From NCBI GenBank assembly GCA_030525455.1, contig JAUNER010000022.1:1-42531 (forward strand): DNA of 42,531 bases. Reading direction: 5' to 3'. The translations under genes and the position numbers were made by a program. Shown piece after piece: positions 42,254 through 42,531 of this stretch (positions are counted from its first letter, which is position 1; each line of letters starts with the position of its first letter). Below the pieces are notes generated by a model. It ran no database searches, was not told the origin of the DNA, and worked only from the letters and a program-made list of their open reading frames with translations. This DNA comes from Akkermansia sp. Lineage in GTDB: Bacteria > Verrucomicrobiota > Verrucomicrobiia > Verrucomicrobiales > Akkermansiaceae.

Positions 42254-42531
42254 TTATGAACGTAAATCTCGCTCAATAACAGCGTATGCCTGATGATTGT
42301 GAATTGATTCAAAATTCTCTGCCTCTACCCTATACCAACTAAATGCGGAATGGCTCTGGGTCTTTACAGCTACATTTCTGACCAAATCCTCAACAAATAC
42401 GGGATTCTCATAAGCCTTTTCTGTTACCCACTTCTCATCCGGTCGCTTTAATACACTATAAAGCGAACAGCTTGCACAGGATTCTACTAAATCTATCAAA
42501 ACCTCAATCCAAATTGGCTTAGACGCAAAAC
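42254..42531 (-). CDS. folE2: GTP cyclohydrolase FolE2, C-terminal part (5' end outside window)
   Basis: The frame runs off the right edge, so only the last 91 or so residues are seen. They match the conserved end of the type IB GTP cyclohydrolase FolE2: [40 protein letters not shown] and [19 protein letters not shown]. The enzyme converts GTP to dihydroneopterin triphosphate for folate or modified tRNA bases, and can use metals other than zinc, which matters under zinc shortage. The Glu-Ser-Ile-His-Asn-His segment carries metal-site residues. It is the first visible gene of the minus-strand run into the haem genes. Confidence 0.93.
   Translation of the reverse strand, partial: FASKPIWIEVLIDLVESCASCSLYSVLKRPDEKWVTEKAYENPVFVEDLVRNVAVKTQSHSAFSWYRVEAENFESIHNHQAYAVIERDLRS

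Overview
The window reads as chromosomal DNA from a diderm bacterium of the PVC superphylum, most likely a gut-type Verrucomicrobiota (Akkermansiaceae-like). This is inference, resting on a tandem double-length UvrA (a layout I know from Chlamydiae and relatives), an Mla lipid-transport operon, many lipoproteins and signal peptides, weak or absent Shine-Dalgarno sites, and moderate GC. Most of the window is dense housekeeping sequence; the accessory parts are the left edge and the 23.6-25.3 kb segment.

Layout. 1-1432: the C-terminal tip of an RHS protein with a small membrane protein behind it (possible toxin and immunity pair). 1573-4214: mlaE-mlaF-mlaD. 4351-5498: a three-gene membrane-stress-like operon resembling E. 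coli yqjD-yqjE-yqjK, with a palindrome in front and a hairpin over one candidate start. 5565-6467: secreted beta-propeller protein. 6487-11991 (minus): tandem uvrA. 12183-13901 (minus): LolA-like protein and polysaccharide deacetylase lipoprotein. 14035-14721: PgeF/YfiH-like protein. 14809-16860 (minus): rpoN then pgsA. 16983-17726: SGNH hydrolase. 17843-20943 (minus): aguB-like amidase, serS and a coiled-coil membrane protein. 21041-23583: moxR, DUF58 protein, pth.

23587-25320 is a decay zone. It holds a broken ankyrin-repeat gene carrying a 39-bp IS30 end, a small intact hypothetical gene, and an internally deleted IS30-family element whose terminal inverted repeats can still be read. Then come a proline/threonine-rich lipoprotein, tyrA, a Gly/Cys-rich small lipoprotein (minus) and an EamA transporter. 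28757-35731 is a compact plus-strand run of an ADP-ribosylglycohydrolase, an AddB-like nuclease and an AddA-like helicase-nuclease. The right end has rseP (minus), an O-antigen-ligase-like protein with TPR (plus), and a minus-strand run folE2 (cut by the window edge) - ccsA/hemX-like - hemA - hemC, with hemX/hemA and hemA/hemC overlapping.

Themes: envelope upkeep (mla, pgsA, rseP, deacetylase, O-antigen ligase, yqj-like genes), DNA repair (tandem UvrA, AddAB with a possible ADP-ribose eraser) and tetrapyrrole synthesis. No tRNA, rRNA or CRISPR array was seen. The points most worth a second look are the glycohydrolase-AddB-AddA gene run, the RHS tip with its partner, the divergent fourth ATPase site of UvrA, and the IS30/ankyrin wreck.
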